DNA from: Cycas panzhihuaensis
Lineage: Eukaryota; Cycadophyta
Assembly: GCA_023213395.1 (NCBI GenBank)
Contig: CM041465.1
Span: 52,893,741-52,957,740, forward strand
Reading direction: 5' to 3'
DNA: 64,000 bases
In this document: positions 30,064 to 42,701 of the stretch, piece after piece
Position numbering within the stretch: position 1 is the first letter of the stretch
Layout: every line of letters starts with the position of its first letter
Notes under the pieces: model-generated
Seen by the model: only the letters and a program-made list of their open reading frames with translations
The model's database searches: none
What the model was told of the DNA's origin: nothing
Program-made: the position numbers and the translations under genes

Positions 30064-31159
30064 AAATAATGTGGTGAATGAGATAAACAGTTAGGGATAG
30101 TCTTTGTACTTAGTGCAAACTAGTCAAGGTGCCACACACACATACACAAAAAATAGTCAGTAGAGTATAGCCAGTTACCTCTCTATTAGTGGCTTAGTTT
30201 AGAAGTAAATTATCCTATCTTTGGATAGCAATCTATTTAATAGTAGGCCTCCATCAAAATTTAGAAGACTTTTAAGGTTGGAAGAATGAGGCTCTATAAA
30301 ATATGATAGAAGATTAGATGGGTGATAGAAGATTAGATGGGTGCATAATGACCAACTAGGTGAGGGCTCATGCACTATTGGTATAGAAATGATATCAAAC
30401 AATACCAAAAATATAAATAGAGAAAGTGAAAAAAATACTTGGGAGCAAGGTGTAATGATACAAATGAGAGATTCAATATGTAGACGATAGTATATATTAG
30501 ATATAAGGATGAAAGCCATAAATAATGTAAATAATAAACTGAATCAACAAAGAGTATATGTATACCAACGAGGTGAGCAATAGACTCCTTACAACTTCTT
30601 CTTGGATGGCTTCTTAAACGTGGCTCTGAACTCTTGAGTAATGGCTCTAAATACATAAATGATACTCCTAAGTAATGGCTCTACAAATAAGGAAAATAAT
30701 TTTGAATGACTGAATGAAACTCTTATACCAAATGATGGAATCAAGGGATAGAGAGAATGGATTGAGATTATACAAATGAGTTAACCATCAACCTATAAGA
30801 GTGGTGGTGTTGATGAACCCTAGGTTCTTTAGACCCCTTGAATAAATAGGTGGTATGTGAGTAAGATGTGGCATACCACTCAAAGTTCACCACTAACTAG
30901 CATTGATAAATGTAAAAAAGGATTCCACCAATATCTGATAAAGTATGAATAGTATCTAATATAGAGCTATTATGATATCTCTAAGAATCTTAGGTTATCA
31001 ACCCAATGTAGGTAATCAACTCAAGGTAGATATAAACCCTAATGTAGACATTATTCCAACATATATTGAGTCCTTAAGTTGCCACTTGTGAGGAAGTATA
31101 CTATTAGATAGGACTGTCTCAACTACTAGGGGCTATAATATATTAAAACTTATATCTTA
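30064..31159. other. AT-rich intergenic DNA with possible LTR relic
   Basis: No gene seen. GTGGTGGTGTTGATGAA near 30801 resembles a block in the LTR of element F (near 38790). CTCTTATACCA near 30721 resembles a reversed initiator-Met primer site, so an old relative of F may be present. No boundaries can be set. Confidence 0.35.
30305..30342 (+). repeat. 19-bp perfect tandem duplication
   Basis: GATAGAAGATTAGATGGGT occurs twice head to tail with no mismatch. Confidence 0.95.
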
Positions 31160-31189
31160 CTTTAAATCACCCTTTTTAGATGGATATGA

Positions 31190-32060
31190 TATATATCAAA
31201 TACTATAGCACTTTAGATGATTACAACTAATACTATCAAACTATCTGGTAGTGATAACTTCTTAGCTTAGAAGAAACAAGTTAAGAATATTCTAATTATA
31301 GATAAACTTTAGCCTTATGTTTCTAGAAAACTTCCTAAATTAGTTCCTAATTAAGATCCTAATAACATTATCCCATCTAATCCCAATGACATAGCTACCT
31401 TTAACAAATTTAATGAAGTTACCCTTTCTTTTTTACTTATCCTGTGAGGATAACATCGACTAGAATATAGAACTTGCTTCTACCTCTATAAAAGCTTAGA
31501 ACATCATCTATGCACTCTGTGAGAGAAAGGACAATGCCATGGTAGTGATGCTTAAAGCCTAAATTTTATCCATTTTATTTGTAGGATCCATAGTAACCCA
31601 CTTGTCCTAGATCAAAGTGATTAAGAACCAATTGACAATTATAGGCTAGCCACTAGAGGACAGTGATCTTGTATTTTGCATTATTAATGTTTTACCACCT
31701 GGATATAACACCCTCATTTCTAATCTGTCATATACAAATTATCTTACTACCATTGATCTTAATACATTTAAGATTCTGATGCTCTAGGAAGAATGCATTT
31801 TAAATTATTTAGGGAATTTAGGTGTTTTTTCTTCCACATTAACATTTATAGCCCAACATAGAGGAAGACCTCAACATCTATACTTGACACATTAGCTTGG
31901 TTTAATGAATTTAAACCAACAACCTAATCAATAGTTGTATTAGCCATGTTAGCCTTAACCATCTTATAATCCTCAAGTTGTTTGTCACTATTATGTTAAA
32001 CCTAGATATATGACACCAGATTATAAGAAAAAAATAACTAACCTTTAACATTAATAATTT
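31190..32060 (+). pseudogene. gag of copia element E
   Basis: Recognisable pieces include LSGSDNFLA-stop-KKQVKNILI near 31240 (the usual LxGxNYxxW start of copia gag, Trp now a stop) and LPPGYNTLISNLSYTNYLTT near 31690, the C-terminal gag_UBN2 motif. A decayed zinc-knuckle-like CHYYVKPRYM lies near 31985. Stops and frame changes interrupt it throughout. Confidence 0.65.
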
Positions 32061-32309
32061 TAGTATTGCCCTACTATGTGGGTAATCGAACAATTAGACA
32101 TGGAAACTATTAGGGAACTTAAAAACAAAATCAGCTAAATAACTAGGGACCAAGGAGATAAAATCAAAATGCTCCTTAAAGGAATCAATAGAATAGAAAT
32201 TACAACTAAAGATAGAACTAAGGAGGACATATGATTAACTCTTAATATATTTTGTTTGCTATTATATCATTACATCATTCTAATATGTACTAGTTAATCA
32301 ATTTGGGTG

Positions 32310-33800
32310 CTTTACAATATATAATAGGTTCAAAAGAACTCATAACTGATACAGGACTAATTAAGGATCAATTTATCACCTTTGGAGATTATAGTACTTT
32401 ATAGGTTTCTAAGATTAGTAGTGTTCCTATCTCATTAAAGAATTTAAATACTCCTCATCATCTCAATAATGTGTTCTGTGTACTTGGCATAACATGTAAT
32501 TTACTTTTAGTTGGCTAGATAAATAAACAAAACTTTAATATTTTATTCAACCATCTTAGAAAATGACTAATTATAGATCTAAGTGGAAACTTAATTACCT
32601 TAGGGTACAAAGATCAGGGACTCTACAAACTTGATGTTGTAACCAGACCATTGATCCATACACTTGAATTTAGTTCTTATAGCAAATCAGCTTTAATTCT
32701 TGATCGTTCTTCTTGAACATCAAATCCAGATGATTAGTTTACTTCTCAAACATATGTTTCTCTTAAGATTCCAAAATATCAGTTATGGAATCAATGCCTA
32801 GGTCACTTAAATATAGCCAACATTCATCTGCTTTATAGATTGAATATGGTACATGGCATATTAAATATAAAGAAGACTAAGTACATTTATGATACTTGTG
32901 TAATATCCAAACACCATCAAGCTCCTTTCAAGTCAAATGGAAGAGCCTGGTATACCAAGGAACCTTTAGACCTGGTACATTAAGATATATATGGACCCAT
33001 GTCTCAGGCATCCTTTGGATGCTGTCATTATTTTATCACATTAATTTATGATTACTCTAGGAAAGTCAAGGAATATTTTATAAAGCATAAATCAGAAGCT
33101 TTTGATAAATTCAAAAAATTTAACCATGGCACAAAAATTAAATCTAGAAGGCCATTAAAAATCCTTCATTGTGATAATGGAGGTGAATCCATATCCAATA
33201 AATTCACCCAGTTCTATAATGATAATGGTATCAAATGAAAGTTTTCTACCCTAAATACCCCTTAGTATAATGGTGTTGCTATGTGAATGAATTAGACCTT
33301 AGTTAGCAAAGGTAAATCCATACTTATCACCTAGAGTTTAGGACTTCAATTCTAGGTGGAAGCCCTTCATATAGCAATATATCTCATAAATAGAAGTCCT
33401 ACCAAGGCTTTGCTAAATATTACTCCTAATGAGGCCTAGTCAAGTTTAAAACCTATGATCTCACACTTGTGTACTTTTAGTTGTATAACATATATGCTGA
33501 CACTAAAAGACCAAAGGAAAAAGTTAGATGATAAGAATAGGAAATGTATTTTCATTGGTTATTAGTCTAGTTGCAAAGCATATAAATTATATGATCTTAC
33601 TACCAACCAAATGCATACATCTTAGAATGTCATATTCTTAAAAGAGAACCAGAATGTAGATATCAATCAAATTTCATTCCTTAATGATCAATTAGATATA
33701 GTATCAATTACTTCTTTTACTCCATAAAATGTTCCTCTAATACATATACCTCTAACATTAGCATTTACTCCTAGTTCCACTTATATACTACCTGCCTCTA
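32310..33800 (+). pseudogene. Protease remnant, gag-pre-integrase and integrase, element E
   Basis: ELITDTGLIKDQFITFGDYS near 32340 fits the decayed protease region (DTG then H-x substitution). LWNQCLGHLNIANIHLL near 32780 is the gag-pre-integrase His region. DIYGPMSQASFGCCHYFITL and IYDYSRKVKEYF (32985-33090) and LHCDNGGESISNKFTQFY (33160-33220) are the integrase D,D blocks, and TPQYNGVA the segment before the final Glu. Integrase joins element DNA to the chromosome. A TAG at 33563-33565 stands where GYQSS is expected. Confidence 0.8.
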
Positions 33801-33961
33801 CATCCACATCTACACTTATTAGTCCTTCAAAGGATATTCAGGATTAGGCTGCTTCAAAAGGGTTGCTTAAATGGTATATGAAGATGATCTCTTCTACTCC
33901 TTTTCCACCACAACAAGTGAAGAAATAATCAAAATATAGGTCATCCACTAACTTTGCCTTA

Positions 33962-34760
33962 ATGACAAAAGTCTTGGTAGCTCTTAAACTCTCTACCTTT
34001 GAGAAATGTGCTATAGATCAAAAATGGCAAGTAGTAATGAGTAAAAAAATAGATTCTATCCTACATAATGATATTTGGGAGCTTGTTAAGCTTCCTAAAA
34101 GGAAGAAACTTATTGATTATAGATGGATTTCTAAAATAAAATTTCATATATATGGCTCCGTTTAGTGATATAAAGCCCATTTAATCACCAAAGGTTTTAA
34201 ATAGATTGAAGGAATTCACTATGATAATACATTTATGCTAATTACTAATATGACCATTGTTAGGCTTGTAGCTCAATTTAAATGACCTATATACTATATG
34301 GATGTAAAAAACATCTTTTTAAATGGTGACATGCAGGAGGAAATCTATATAAAATCAGTCTCCCAGCTTTGTGGTTCATGAAAAAGAACACATGATCTAT
34401 AAACTTAAAAAAATATTATATGGCCTTAAATAATCACCTCATGCTTGGTACATGAAGATTAATGATTATTTTTAGAAACATGGACATATCCACTCATCTT
34501 TATATTTAAATATGTACATTAGAATCCATAATGGGTTGATCACTCTATTCATACTTTATGTTGATGATTTATTGATAGCTAACAATGAAATTAAGTGGAT
34601 TTCATATCTCCAGGGAGAACTAAAAAATAACTTTAAGATGGTTGACCTCAAGTTGCTCCATTATTCTCTTGGCATAGATATCTCATAGGAACTAAGCCAT
34701 ATTTTCCTTTACAATCAAAATATATAAATGAAATTCTTAAAAAATACAAGATGAATAAAT
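33962..34760 (+). pseudogene. Copia reverse transcriptase, element E
   Basis: WQVVMSKKIDSILHNDIWEL then VKLPKRKKLIDYRWISKIK is the classic N-terminal copia RT segment (frame 33962-34165, ending in a stop). YKAHLITKGFKQIEGIHYDN and YYMDVKNIFLNGDMQEEIYI follow. The catalytic YVDD is intact at 34557-34568 (LYVDDLLIAN). This contrasts with the lost catalytic aspartates in the LINE and gypsy RT of this window. The frame is broken in several places. Confidence 0.88.
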
Positions 34761-34779
34761 ATAAACTATCACTAACTCC

Positions 34780-35510
34780 TATAGAGACAGGTCTAAAATT
34801 GGATATTAATAAGCATGGAAACTTATAGATCCAATGTTATATAGACAACTTGTAGGGAAACTAATTTACCTCACTTATACTTTACCTAATATTACTTATG
34901 CCATTAGGATCTATTCCAGATTCATGACACAACCTAAAATCTTACATTGGAAAGTAGTAGTCAGGATCCTAAAATATCTTTGGGGTACTCTTTAATTTAG
35001 ACTTCATTATTTTCATGTGGAGAATCATTTATTGACAGGTTACATAGATGTAAATTAGGCTATATGTAGCAATAGCCATAGATCAACCTCAGGTTATTAT
35101 TTGAACCTAGGTTCTGGTTCAATTTCTTGGTCCTATAAAAAGTAGCCTAGTGTCATACTATCTTCAACTGAAGCTGAGTACAAAGTTATTGTTCATACTA
35201 TTACTGAGGCTATTTGGCTCAAAATGATTCTTGAAGAGCTTAGACTTAGTCGAATATAAGCTACATTACTATTTTATGATAATCAAAGTGTTCTTAGACT
35301 AACCAAGAATCTTGTGTTCCATGCTAGAACTAAATACATTGAGGTTAATCATCACTTCATTAGGGAACATGCACAAGATGGTGAGATTAATTTGATCTAT
35401 AAGCCTATCAAAGAATAAATTGAAAATATCTTTATAAAAGCATTCTCTTATAATAAATTTGAAAGGTTTTAGCTTGGCCTCATTATTAAAATTAATGAAC
35501 TCATCATTAA
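34780..35510 (+). pseudogene. Copia RNase H, element E
   Basis: LSSTEAEYKVIVHTITEAIW near 35160, LLFYDNQSVLRLTKN near 35275 and HARTKYIEVNHHFIREH near 35320 are the RNase H blocks of copia pol, including the DNQS catalytic Asp. The reading ends just before the polypurine tract. Confidence 0.85.
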
Positions 35511-35517
35511 AGGAGGG
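35507..35517 (+). other. Polypurine tract, element E
   Basis: AAAGGAGGG directly precedes the TG of the 3' LTR, the usual plus-strand primer position. Confidence 0.8.
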
Positions 35518-35996
35518 TGATAGAAGAATTAATGATTATTTCATTAATTCATCAATAGATCTTTGTATCATTAGTGTAATATTGTAAATACTTTATGATG
35601 AGGACTTTATTTTATGTAAATAGGTTTAGTCACAACTTAATGTTATGAACTTACTTGTGTGGGGTTGTATTTTATCCTCATATGAAGATGTTGTAAGTTA
35701 GTTTAATCATGCAAGGTGCTAATTATCACCTTGCATGATTCTATGTTAATATTTTCAATATTGTGTAATAGACTCTTTTGTTTAATGTATGAAGCTTTTT
35801 ATATACTCTTTATTATATTATATATCTTTGATTTTATGAGAGAATGTTAATGAAGTAAGCATTTTATTTTAGAGTATTAAAGATTAATTCTTGTGCTTTC
35901 TATTTTTGTTTAATGTGTATGAATCTTTTAAGGATGTTATGAGTCTCAAACCTAGGTTGTAAACTAGGCAAACATCCATCCTTTTTTAGTTCTACA
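35518..35996 (+). repeat. 3' LTR of element E (end uncertain)
   Basis: Starts TGATAGAAGAATTAATG after the polypurine tract. I could not find its partner or a target duplication, so the right end is only a guess. It contains a perfect hairpin at 35705-35740. Confidence 0.55.
35705..35740 (+). other. Perfect 14-bp hairpin in LTR
   Basis: AATCATGCAAGGTG, an 8-base loop, then CACCTTGCATGATT, an exact inverted repeat. It could fold in the transcript R/U5 region or be a protein site. Confidence 0.9.
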
Positions 35997-38583
35997 TATT
36001 TATTAATTTCAATAATATTCCTATGACTTGATTTTATTTTAATTTATAAAAATATCAACCAAATTATAAACCTACTTTTTATTTGGGCACATAACATCTA
36101 TAGGTGGAAAATCAATGAAATTTTTGTGTTAATAGATATCTAGACTACTCATATATAGAGATTAAACAAAGTTATAAACTTGGCTTTCCATTTTGAAAAG
36201 AAGGAAAATTCCTTATGTAAAGCTAGGTAAAACATATGCACTCCCTAATTCATGTAAGAAAATATGGGAAAACCCTTTATTTCTAGTGGATCAAATAAAC
36301 ATATGACTAGGGCCCTTAATCTTAGGAATCTAACATTATAATATTTTAAGGTAGAAAAAGGAGAACTTAGGAGGATCGGTCTTTACGATTTGATACTTTC
36401 TTACTCTTTGTACATCTCATCCCATTCACTCATATATTTGGTATTTCTCCTATTGTACATATTAGAGTAGGTTTTCTTTTGCATACAATGTAAATAAGTA
36501 GTAGGAAGTTGCAGGAAATAGAGAGATAAATAATACATTACTATTAAATCCTTAAGGAGGTCTAGAGAAGTGAAGTCATTTTCAAGATTATAGTGATTTT
36601 ACTTGCAAAGAATGGATAGAAGTAAACAAGGTAATTAATTTGAAATAGATATGTTGAGGTAGGTACATCATGTCATCATGCACATAAACCCAAAGAAAGG
36701 TCAGGTCAGAATATTTTTTTTTTTTTAATTTTTCTTTATGTTTTTATCAAACCATTAGGGCATAATAAAAGCAAAGAGGCCTATATTATCCTATGAAGGT
36801 GTAATAGTCTTAAAATGTTTGATACAATATAAGAAAATAATTAAGGATGAGTCTATACCTAGTTCCAAGTAACTTGGGCCAAGTCACCTAAGAGAACTCA
36901 AAATAAAGCCCTCAAGATGAATGTAGATGAATGAGATAGAAGGTGATATGGATTAAGGGCAACCTTCAATCCTTAACTTAATAAGAAGGTATGACCTTAT
37001 AAGTGTGTATCAAATATATTAATGTAATGTCTTAAAGGTTATTATTTATTAATTCTAATATTTATAAAATAAATAAAATCAAAACTAAGAAGTAGCATAT
37101 CTAAGATAAGTAAAATAACCAATTAATCTAAACAATCAATGTCCCCTTTTATTTGGGGAAAAGATCAACCAACTTCCTAATCAGTAGGAGGATTGATAGG
37201 GGAACCTATCCCAATGTGAGCAACTTAAAGTTTTCTATTCATCTACCCTCCTAATATTTTTTCTATAAGAAAATCCCTAACCTAGACCACTACCACCTAA
37301 AGGGGTAAGAGTCTATGTTAATTCAATCTAAAATATAAGAGGATTGATAAGTTCAAGGACCTAAGAGAGCTTAAATCCTAGATTAATAACCCTATCAAAA
37401 GTTAGTTGTTGGTAACTCTCTCACTCAACGATGATCTACCCATAAGGATGGACAAATTGTAGATGCCCACATTTAATTCTAGAGGGTTCTTACACCTTGG
37501 GGTGAATGTAAATAAAGAAGAAAAAACCACTTTCAACCCAAAGTATGATAGCAAGCTAACCGTTTTGGTATTTAAAACACAATAATAAAAAAGCAATCCT
37601 AAAGAAAGGGGAGTTTATATGCCGAGGGTGTTAAGTCTCAGTTGATCAAACAATCCTTTATGATAAAAGGTAGGTATTTATCCTTAGGAGAGGACATGTT
37701 TATACATTTAGGATGTCAACTCCTAGTCAATTAAATAATCCCTAAACAAAGGGATGAAACCTAACCTAAGGGTGCCACCCAATAAAGAAACAAAAAAATA
37801 GTCTTAAATGTAGGTCTAGAATGTTGCTTTACTTTACGTACAAATAATAAATAAGATATTATTTTAAATAACCACAAAAAAATAGCTTATTTTAATATGA
37901 TCTTAACTAATGTAAATGATTCATATATATATTTTCTTTTCCCTCCTTTTTTTTATTTTTTAAGGGAGGAAAAGAAAAATAAAGTTGGTATTTAACATAC
38001 CTATAGAGTATAAGAAAAATAAGGGTCCTTTGAATGCTCTTATACTTCTCCCAGTTACTTCTCCTTTTTATTAAAAAAATAAAAGAAGATACCATTTTTA
38101 AATAAGCACTCAAATAAGTAATCTAAAATAATAATAGCCAGTTGAGGGATATCCTTCCTAATTGTCCTTTGACCTTTTTTATAATATTTTTCTTTTTTAA
38201 TAAAAGAGAGTAAAACAAAGGAAAAATAATAAGTGAAGATAGACCAACCTCATAAATATTTATTATAAAAAGCTTTGAACAAAATCTTCACCTTCTAGTT
38301 AAGGTTCTAATGTAAAAGAGATGGTTATGCTAGCTATAGTAGGTATTCAAAGACATGCAATTAAAATATCATGCTAAAAACATCCTTATAAAAGTAAGTA
38401 TGCACTCAAAACCTTCATAGCATTTTTATTGCACTTGAAGGGCTATAAGAGACCAAAGAAAAGGGGATAAAGAAAGCTTATAACCCTATGGAAATAGGAT
38501 CTAGGCCACTGAAACCTATGCTCCTAAGCTAAGCCACTCATCTCTATAAAGAGTTCCTTAACATAAATGCTAGGTATATGGGG
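35997..38583. other. AT-rich intergenic DNA, no gene seen
   Basis: About 2.6 kb with a short poly(T) run near 36715 and no recognised domain. The only larger frame, 37596-37402 on the minus strand, shows no family resemblance. Confidence 0.5.
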
Positions 38584-38997
38584 TGTAGGTGAACCAAAGT
38601 GCTTTGATACCAAATGTAGATAAACCAAGAAGCTCTAATACCATGTTAGAATTTAATCATAGCTCTAATACCATGTTAGAATTGATCAAAGTAATAGGTA
38701 AATGCATATAACTCAAGCCATATTCAAAGTACACTTATGAAATAAAATTGCATTAATATATTATAAAAAGAGTACATTAGATTTTTAATAGATGGTGGTG
38801 TTGATGAATACTAGGGTTTAGAACCCTATAAGATATATAATTTTGAGGAAGGAGGAAAACTTCTTAACTTCCAATTCAAAATAATATAAAATAATGATAA
38901 TGCATAATAAAATAACCTTACCTTACTTACCATGAAGAAGTGTGTGGTCATATGTCTCTAAGGTGGGAGTTAGATAATAAACATTAATCCCATTACA
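38584..38997 (-). repeat. 3' LTR of element F
   Basis: Ends TCCCATTACA at the inner edge (TGTAATGGG on the element strand). Its outer edge carries serial units starting at 38584, 38615, 38644 and 38674, each beginning TG and (the first three) ending in a reversed primer-site sequence (TTTGATACCA or CTCTAATACCA). Confidence 0.75.
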
Positions 38998-39008
38998 CTC
39001 CCCCTTAA
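38998..39008 (-). other. Polypurine tract, element F
   Basis: Element strand TTAAGGGGGAG directly before TGTAATGGG. Confidence 0.8.
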
Positions 39009-39027
39009 TGTTCATTATGTTTGTCTT

Positions 39028-39378
39028 CTACTCCTCCTTGAACTTGTGGTATAGATACTTTAGGAGTACTTTGAAGAAATGATTGTGCTCATGTATTGTA
39101 ACTTTATCAGTAACTTTGAAGTGGTCTTCAATTTGCACCATTGCCCTTATCATATAGTCTTCAACAAATTGTAGTCCAAATATAGGTGCGAGTTGCTTCA
39201 AATAAATATGAGTGTCTTTATTTTTGAGTTCATCCTTTTGATGAGTATCAGCTAGGTTAGATATATATGAAACCTTATCAAATGTATCATTATGTTCATC
39301 AATCTTATTAGAATCTTTAGCATTACATGCCATATTAGATTTTTCATCAAGAAATACATGTTCTACCATATGTCTCAT
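39028..39378 (-). CDS. 116-codon frame in element F, unknown
   Basis: MRHMVEHVFLDEKSNMACNA to HHKFKEE-like C-terminus (LLKYLYHKFKEE), ending close to the polypurine tract. It is the only sizeable frame in element F and lies at the 3' end, where some LTR elements carry an extra gene. It is charged and has no recognised motif, signal peptide or membrane segment. It may be a chance frame; with A+T this high, an open run of 116 codons is somewhat unusual but not decisive. Confidence 0.35.
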   Translation of the reverse strand: MRHMVEHVFLDEKSNMACNAKDSNKIDEHNDTFDKVSYISNLADTHQKDELKNKDTHIYLKQLAPIFGLQFVEDYMIRAMVQIEDHFKVTDKVTIHEHNHFFKVLLKYLYHKFKEE

Positions 39379-42300
39379 ACAAAATACATTATCAATATAG
39401 TTAAATTTACTTAAATAAAAAAATCTCCCCTATAAAATGAATCAAAGGTATCCCATATAGATTTAAATGTGGTCATATCATAAACATGATTAAGTATATT
39501 ATTATCTATGATATAAATCATTGGTGTTAAGGCTTTATTGTCATTTTTTAAGTTTTCACTAAAATCTAGTTCATTTATTAGGTAACTATATTTTATAAAT
39601 TTTCAAAGGTCATTTATAATAAAGTGTGATTTTAACATATATCTCTAAATCTAAAAATTTGTCCCATCAAATATGGGAAACCTAGTATTATTATCATTAT
39701 CATTATAATCAATGAATTATAACATCTAATGAAATAAGAGGTATATCTTCTTAATCAATGTAAGATAGATGTTTTCTTTTGAAATGAGATTAACCTTCAA
39801 AGGATATATATAAATCATAAAATTAAAGAGCAATACAATGCAATGTAATGTAGTGTGTTTGAGCTTTCAAATATGATAAAGATATCCTTAACTTAATTGG
39901 AGTATGCCTATTTCAAGAGAATCAAAGAACCTTGAAATATATAACGAATTTCTAAATAACTACTTTCGTAAATCAAAAATAACTTGATAATAATAGAAAC
40001 TATATCCTTTCAATGAACAATATTTGTATATTAATTCTTATAATACTTTAAAATTAAGCTTAAGAAGGAAATAATATACCTTTAAATAATCATATGCAAT
40101 GAAGTGCAACGTGAAATGCTTTTCAAAGTTGAAATGGAGTAGAAATGATCTTCCAATTTTAATTCCTTATTAACATTAAGAAATAAGGAGCTTTAAATGA
40201 GCAAGATTGAATACACTTTCAAATGAAAATATAATAAATACTTTTGATTCAATTTACTATGAGAAGTGAAATCAAAGATTAAAATATTTCTTTTTAATAG
40301 ATGCAAGTATGCAACTGTGCTCTTTTAATTTTAAAAATTTCTACTTGAACAATAAAATAACTTATTTGAAAAGAAAGAAAGCTAAAAAATATATATATGT
40401 TTTTTAAATTAAATACCTTAATGCAAAGATACCTTTTCAATGAAATAAGATCAAGATTTTATTATGCAAACTTTATCTTTCAAATGAAGAGGCTCCTTAT
40501 AAAAAGAACTTTTAATGACTATATGCACCTTTAATAAAATTATTTCAATAAATCAATGAGAAACTATAAGTAAATAAATCAAGGATATGATCTTTTCAAA
40601 TGCTCAAATACTCTTTCAATTAAGGAGATAACCTTTCAAATATTCCAATATTTTTTAATAAAGATAGCTAATCAATCTTCTCTCAACAAAATAATTAAAT
40701 AATGCTTAAAGCAAATTAGATTTGAAATGAAGGCTAATGTATATCTTATAATATTTTCAATAAGAATGCATATATGGCTTATAATCTTTTCATCAATAAT
40801 ATATATAAGAGACCTTATAATGAAAGATGGTGTACATAAAGGCACAATAATATCCTTAAGTGAAAAGGACCTTTAAAACTTAAAAGAATAAAAAATTATA
40901 CTAATAATTTATGTAGTGATGTACTTATGTGATTTCAAAAGATATAAGGGCCTTAAGTCAAATAAACATTCCTTCAACTTATAAAATAATAAGCTTAAAG
41001 TGCATAAGATTGTTTTTAAATACTTTTAGATGTAATGTAAGTAAAAAGAAAGAAAGCTCTTTAGTTAGATTCTTTTGTAAACAAGGTGTACTTTTTGAAG
41101 TATTCAAGAAGGAAAATGGCCTTAAATAGGAATAAGTACTCAAAAGAAACTCATTAAATAAGCAAAAGATACTCAAAGAGATGACTTAGATTCACTTTTA
41201 GATGTAAAGGAAAAGAAATAATAAGGTAATATATACCCATTTATAACTTTTGAATGTAATAGGACTCCTACTGCTCTAGAAGCCAAAAGAAATGCTAAAA
41301 GGCTACAAAATAGCTTGTAAGTCTTATAAACACCAAAAAATATCATTAATAATCAATTAATGTATAAATAACAATCAAATATATTCAATTGGAAAGAAAT
41401 ATTAGCTCAAAATATCTCCAAAATTATCCAGTAAGGACTGAAATAGAGCTTTCATTTTAGGAGTTTTAATGACCTATAAAATGATGTCAGAGTGAGATGA
41501 AATATGTTTTATTATGAATAGCTCTAAAAAACCTTTCTAATAGTTTAGACAACTTAAGAAATAAAGCTATAGAACTCAAGTTATTAATGAAACAATGAAC
41601 ATACCTATTTATAGCTAATGAAATATGAGGAATAAATGAAGGTTAAGTTTGACCTAATTAAACTCTATAAAAAATAACTCAAATTAGATAAATGAGGACT
41701 CCAACCTATATAGCTATGAATTAGCTTCCTAATACTTTAGACAGTTCATAAATCAAATAAACAGTTGCAGAGATATCACAAAAATAGCATTGGTGCTTTT
41801 TTCAAGGCTTATATGACTTGCACACAAAAGAACTAAAGTAAGACTATAGAACCCTAATGGGGAATAAAATCACCTTAGAATAAGATGAAAATTTAGAAAA
41901 GAGACACAATAATCAGAGGTACCTAATAGATGTGGAATTTTTAAAAAATAAGTATGTATTAAGGAGAATAGAGCTGTGGAAGTCTAGGGGGCTGTGAGAG
42001 CCTAACTTAGTAAAATTGACCAAAATAAAGCCTAAAACTACCTCAAATCTCTTCTAACAAGAAGTAAGAATGGGTGTAAGGCTACTAAAATGATAAATAA
42101 AACTCCAATAAGAAGAAATGATCAATATTAGGGCTTTAACAAATGTAAAACATGATTAAATGGATCATACATATCAAAAATAGCTAAATATTAATAAAAA
42201 ACTATATAAAAATACTAATAAACTTTATAAACTTGATAAAATAATGAAGTGTTTACTTACCATGAAGTGAAATCATTGATCTAATATAAGTGGTCAAGAA
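39379..42300 (-). other. Internal non-coding region of element F
   Basis: About 2.9 kb, AT-rich, with many loosely repeated phrases around ATAATAAACC/CTTTCAAAT and no pol domain on either strand. Confidence 0.5.
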
Positions 42301-42316
42301 CTAAACTTTGATACCA
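42301..42316 (-). other. Primer binding site, element F (initiator-Met type)
   Basis: Element strand TGGTATCAAAGTTTAG, two bases from the LTR end, matching the start TGGTATC common to plant elements primed by initiator tRNA-Met. Confidence 0.75.
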
Positions 42317-42318
42317 AA

Positions 42319-42701
42319 TGTAGGTGAACCAAGAAGCTCTAATACCATGTTAGAATTTGATCATAGCTATAATACATGTTAGAATTGATCAAAGTAATAG
42401 GTAAAAATATATAACTCAAGCCATATTCAAAGTACACTTATGAAATAGCATTACATTAACCCATTATGAAAAGAGTACATCATATTTTAAATAGATAGTG
42501 GTATTGATGAACATTAGGATTTAGAACCCCATAAGATATATACTTTTGAGGAAGGAGGGAAACCTCCTTAACCTCCATTTTAAAATAACATAAAATAATG
42601 ATAATGCACAATAAAATAACCTTGCCTTGCTTACCATAACGAAGTGTGTAGTCACATGTCTCTAAGATGGGAGTTAGATGAGGAACACTAACCCCATCAT
42701 A
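42319..42701 (-). repeat. 5' LTR of element F
   Basis: Starts TGTAGGTGAACC, with serial TG units at 42319, 42348 and 42377. It ends CCCCATCATA where the other copy has CCCATTACA. Confidence 0.75.

Larger units (their letters stand above)
31160..35996 (+). mobile_element. Element E: Ty1/copia retrotransposon, decayed, no 5' LTR found
   Basis: Plus-strand order is gag, gag-pre-integrase, integrase core, reverse transcriptase, RNase H, then a polypurine tract and a 3' LTR starting TGATAGAAG. Integrase before RT is the copia order. No sequence like the 3' LTR was found upstream, so the element is 5'-truncated or its 5' LTR is unrecognisable. The coding region has many stops, often at places where Gln or Trp is expected. 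The LTR end is uncertain. Confidence 0.85.
38584..42701 (-). mobile_element. Element F: LTR retrotransposon without recognisable pol
   Basis: Two direct copies (38584-38997 and 42319-42701) about 3.7 kb apart, similar throughout. A polypurine tract lies inside the left copy and an initiator-Met-type primer site lies against the right copy, so it reads on the minus strand. The 3.3-kb internal part has no gag or pol domain that I recognise, only one 116-codon frame. This fits a non-autonomous, LARD-like element. No clean target duplication was found. Confidence 0.75.
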
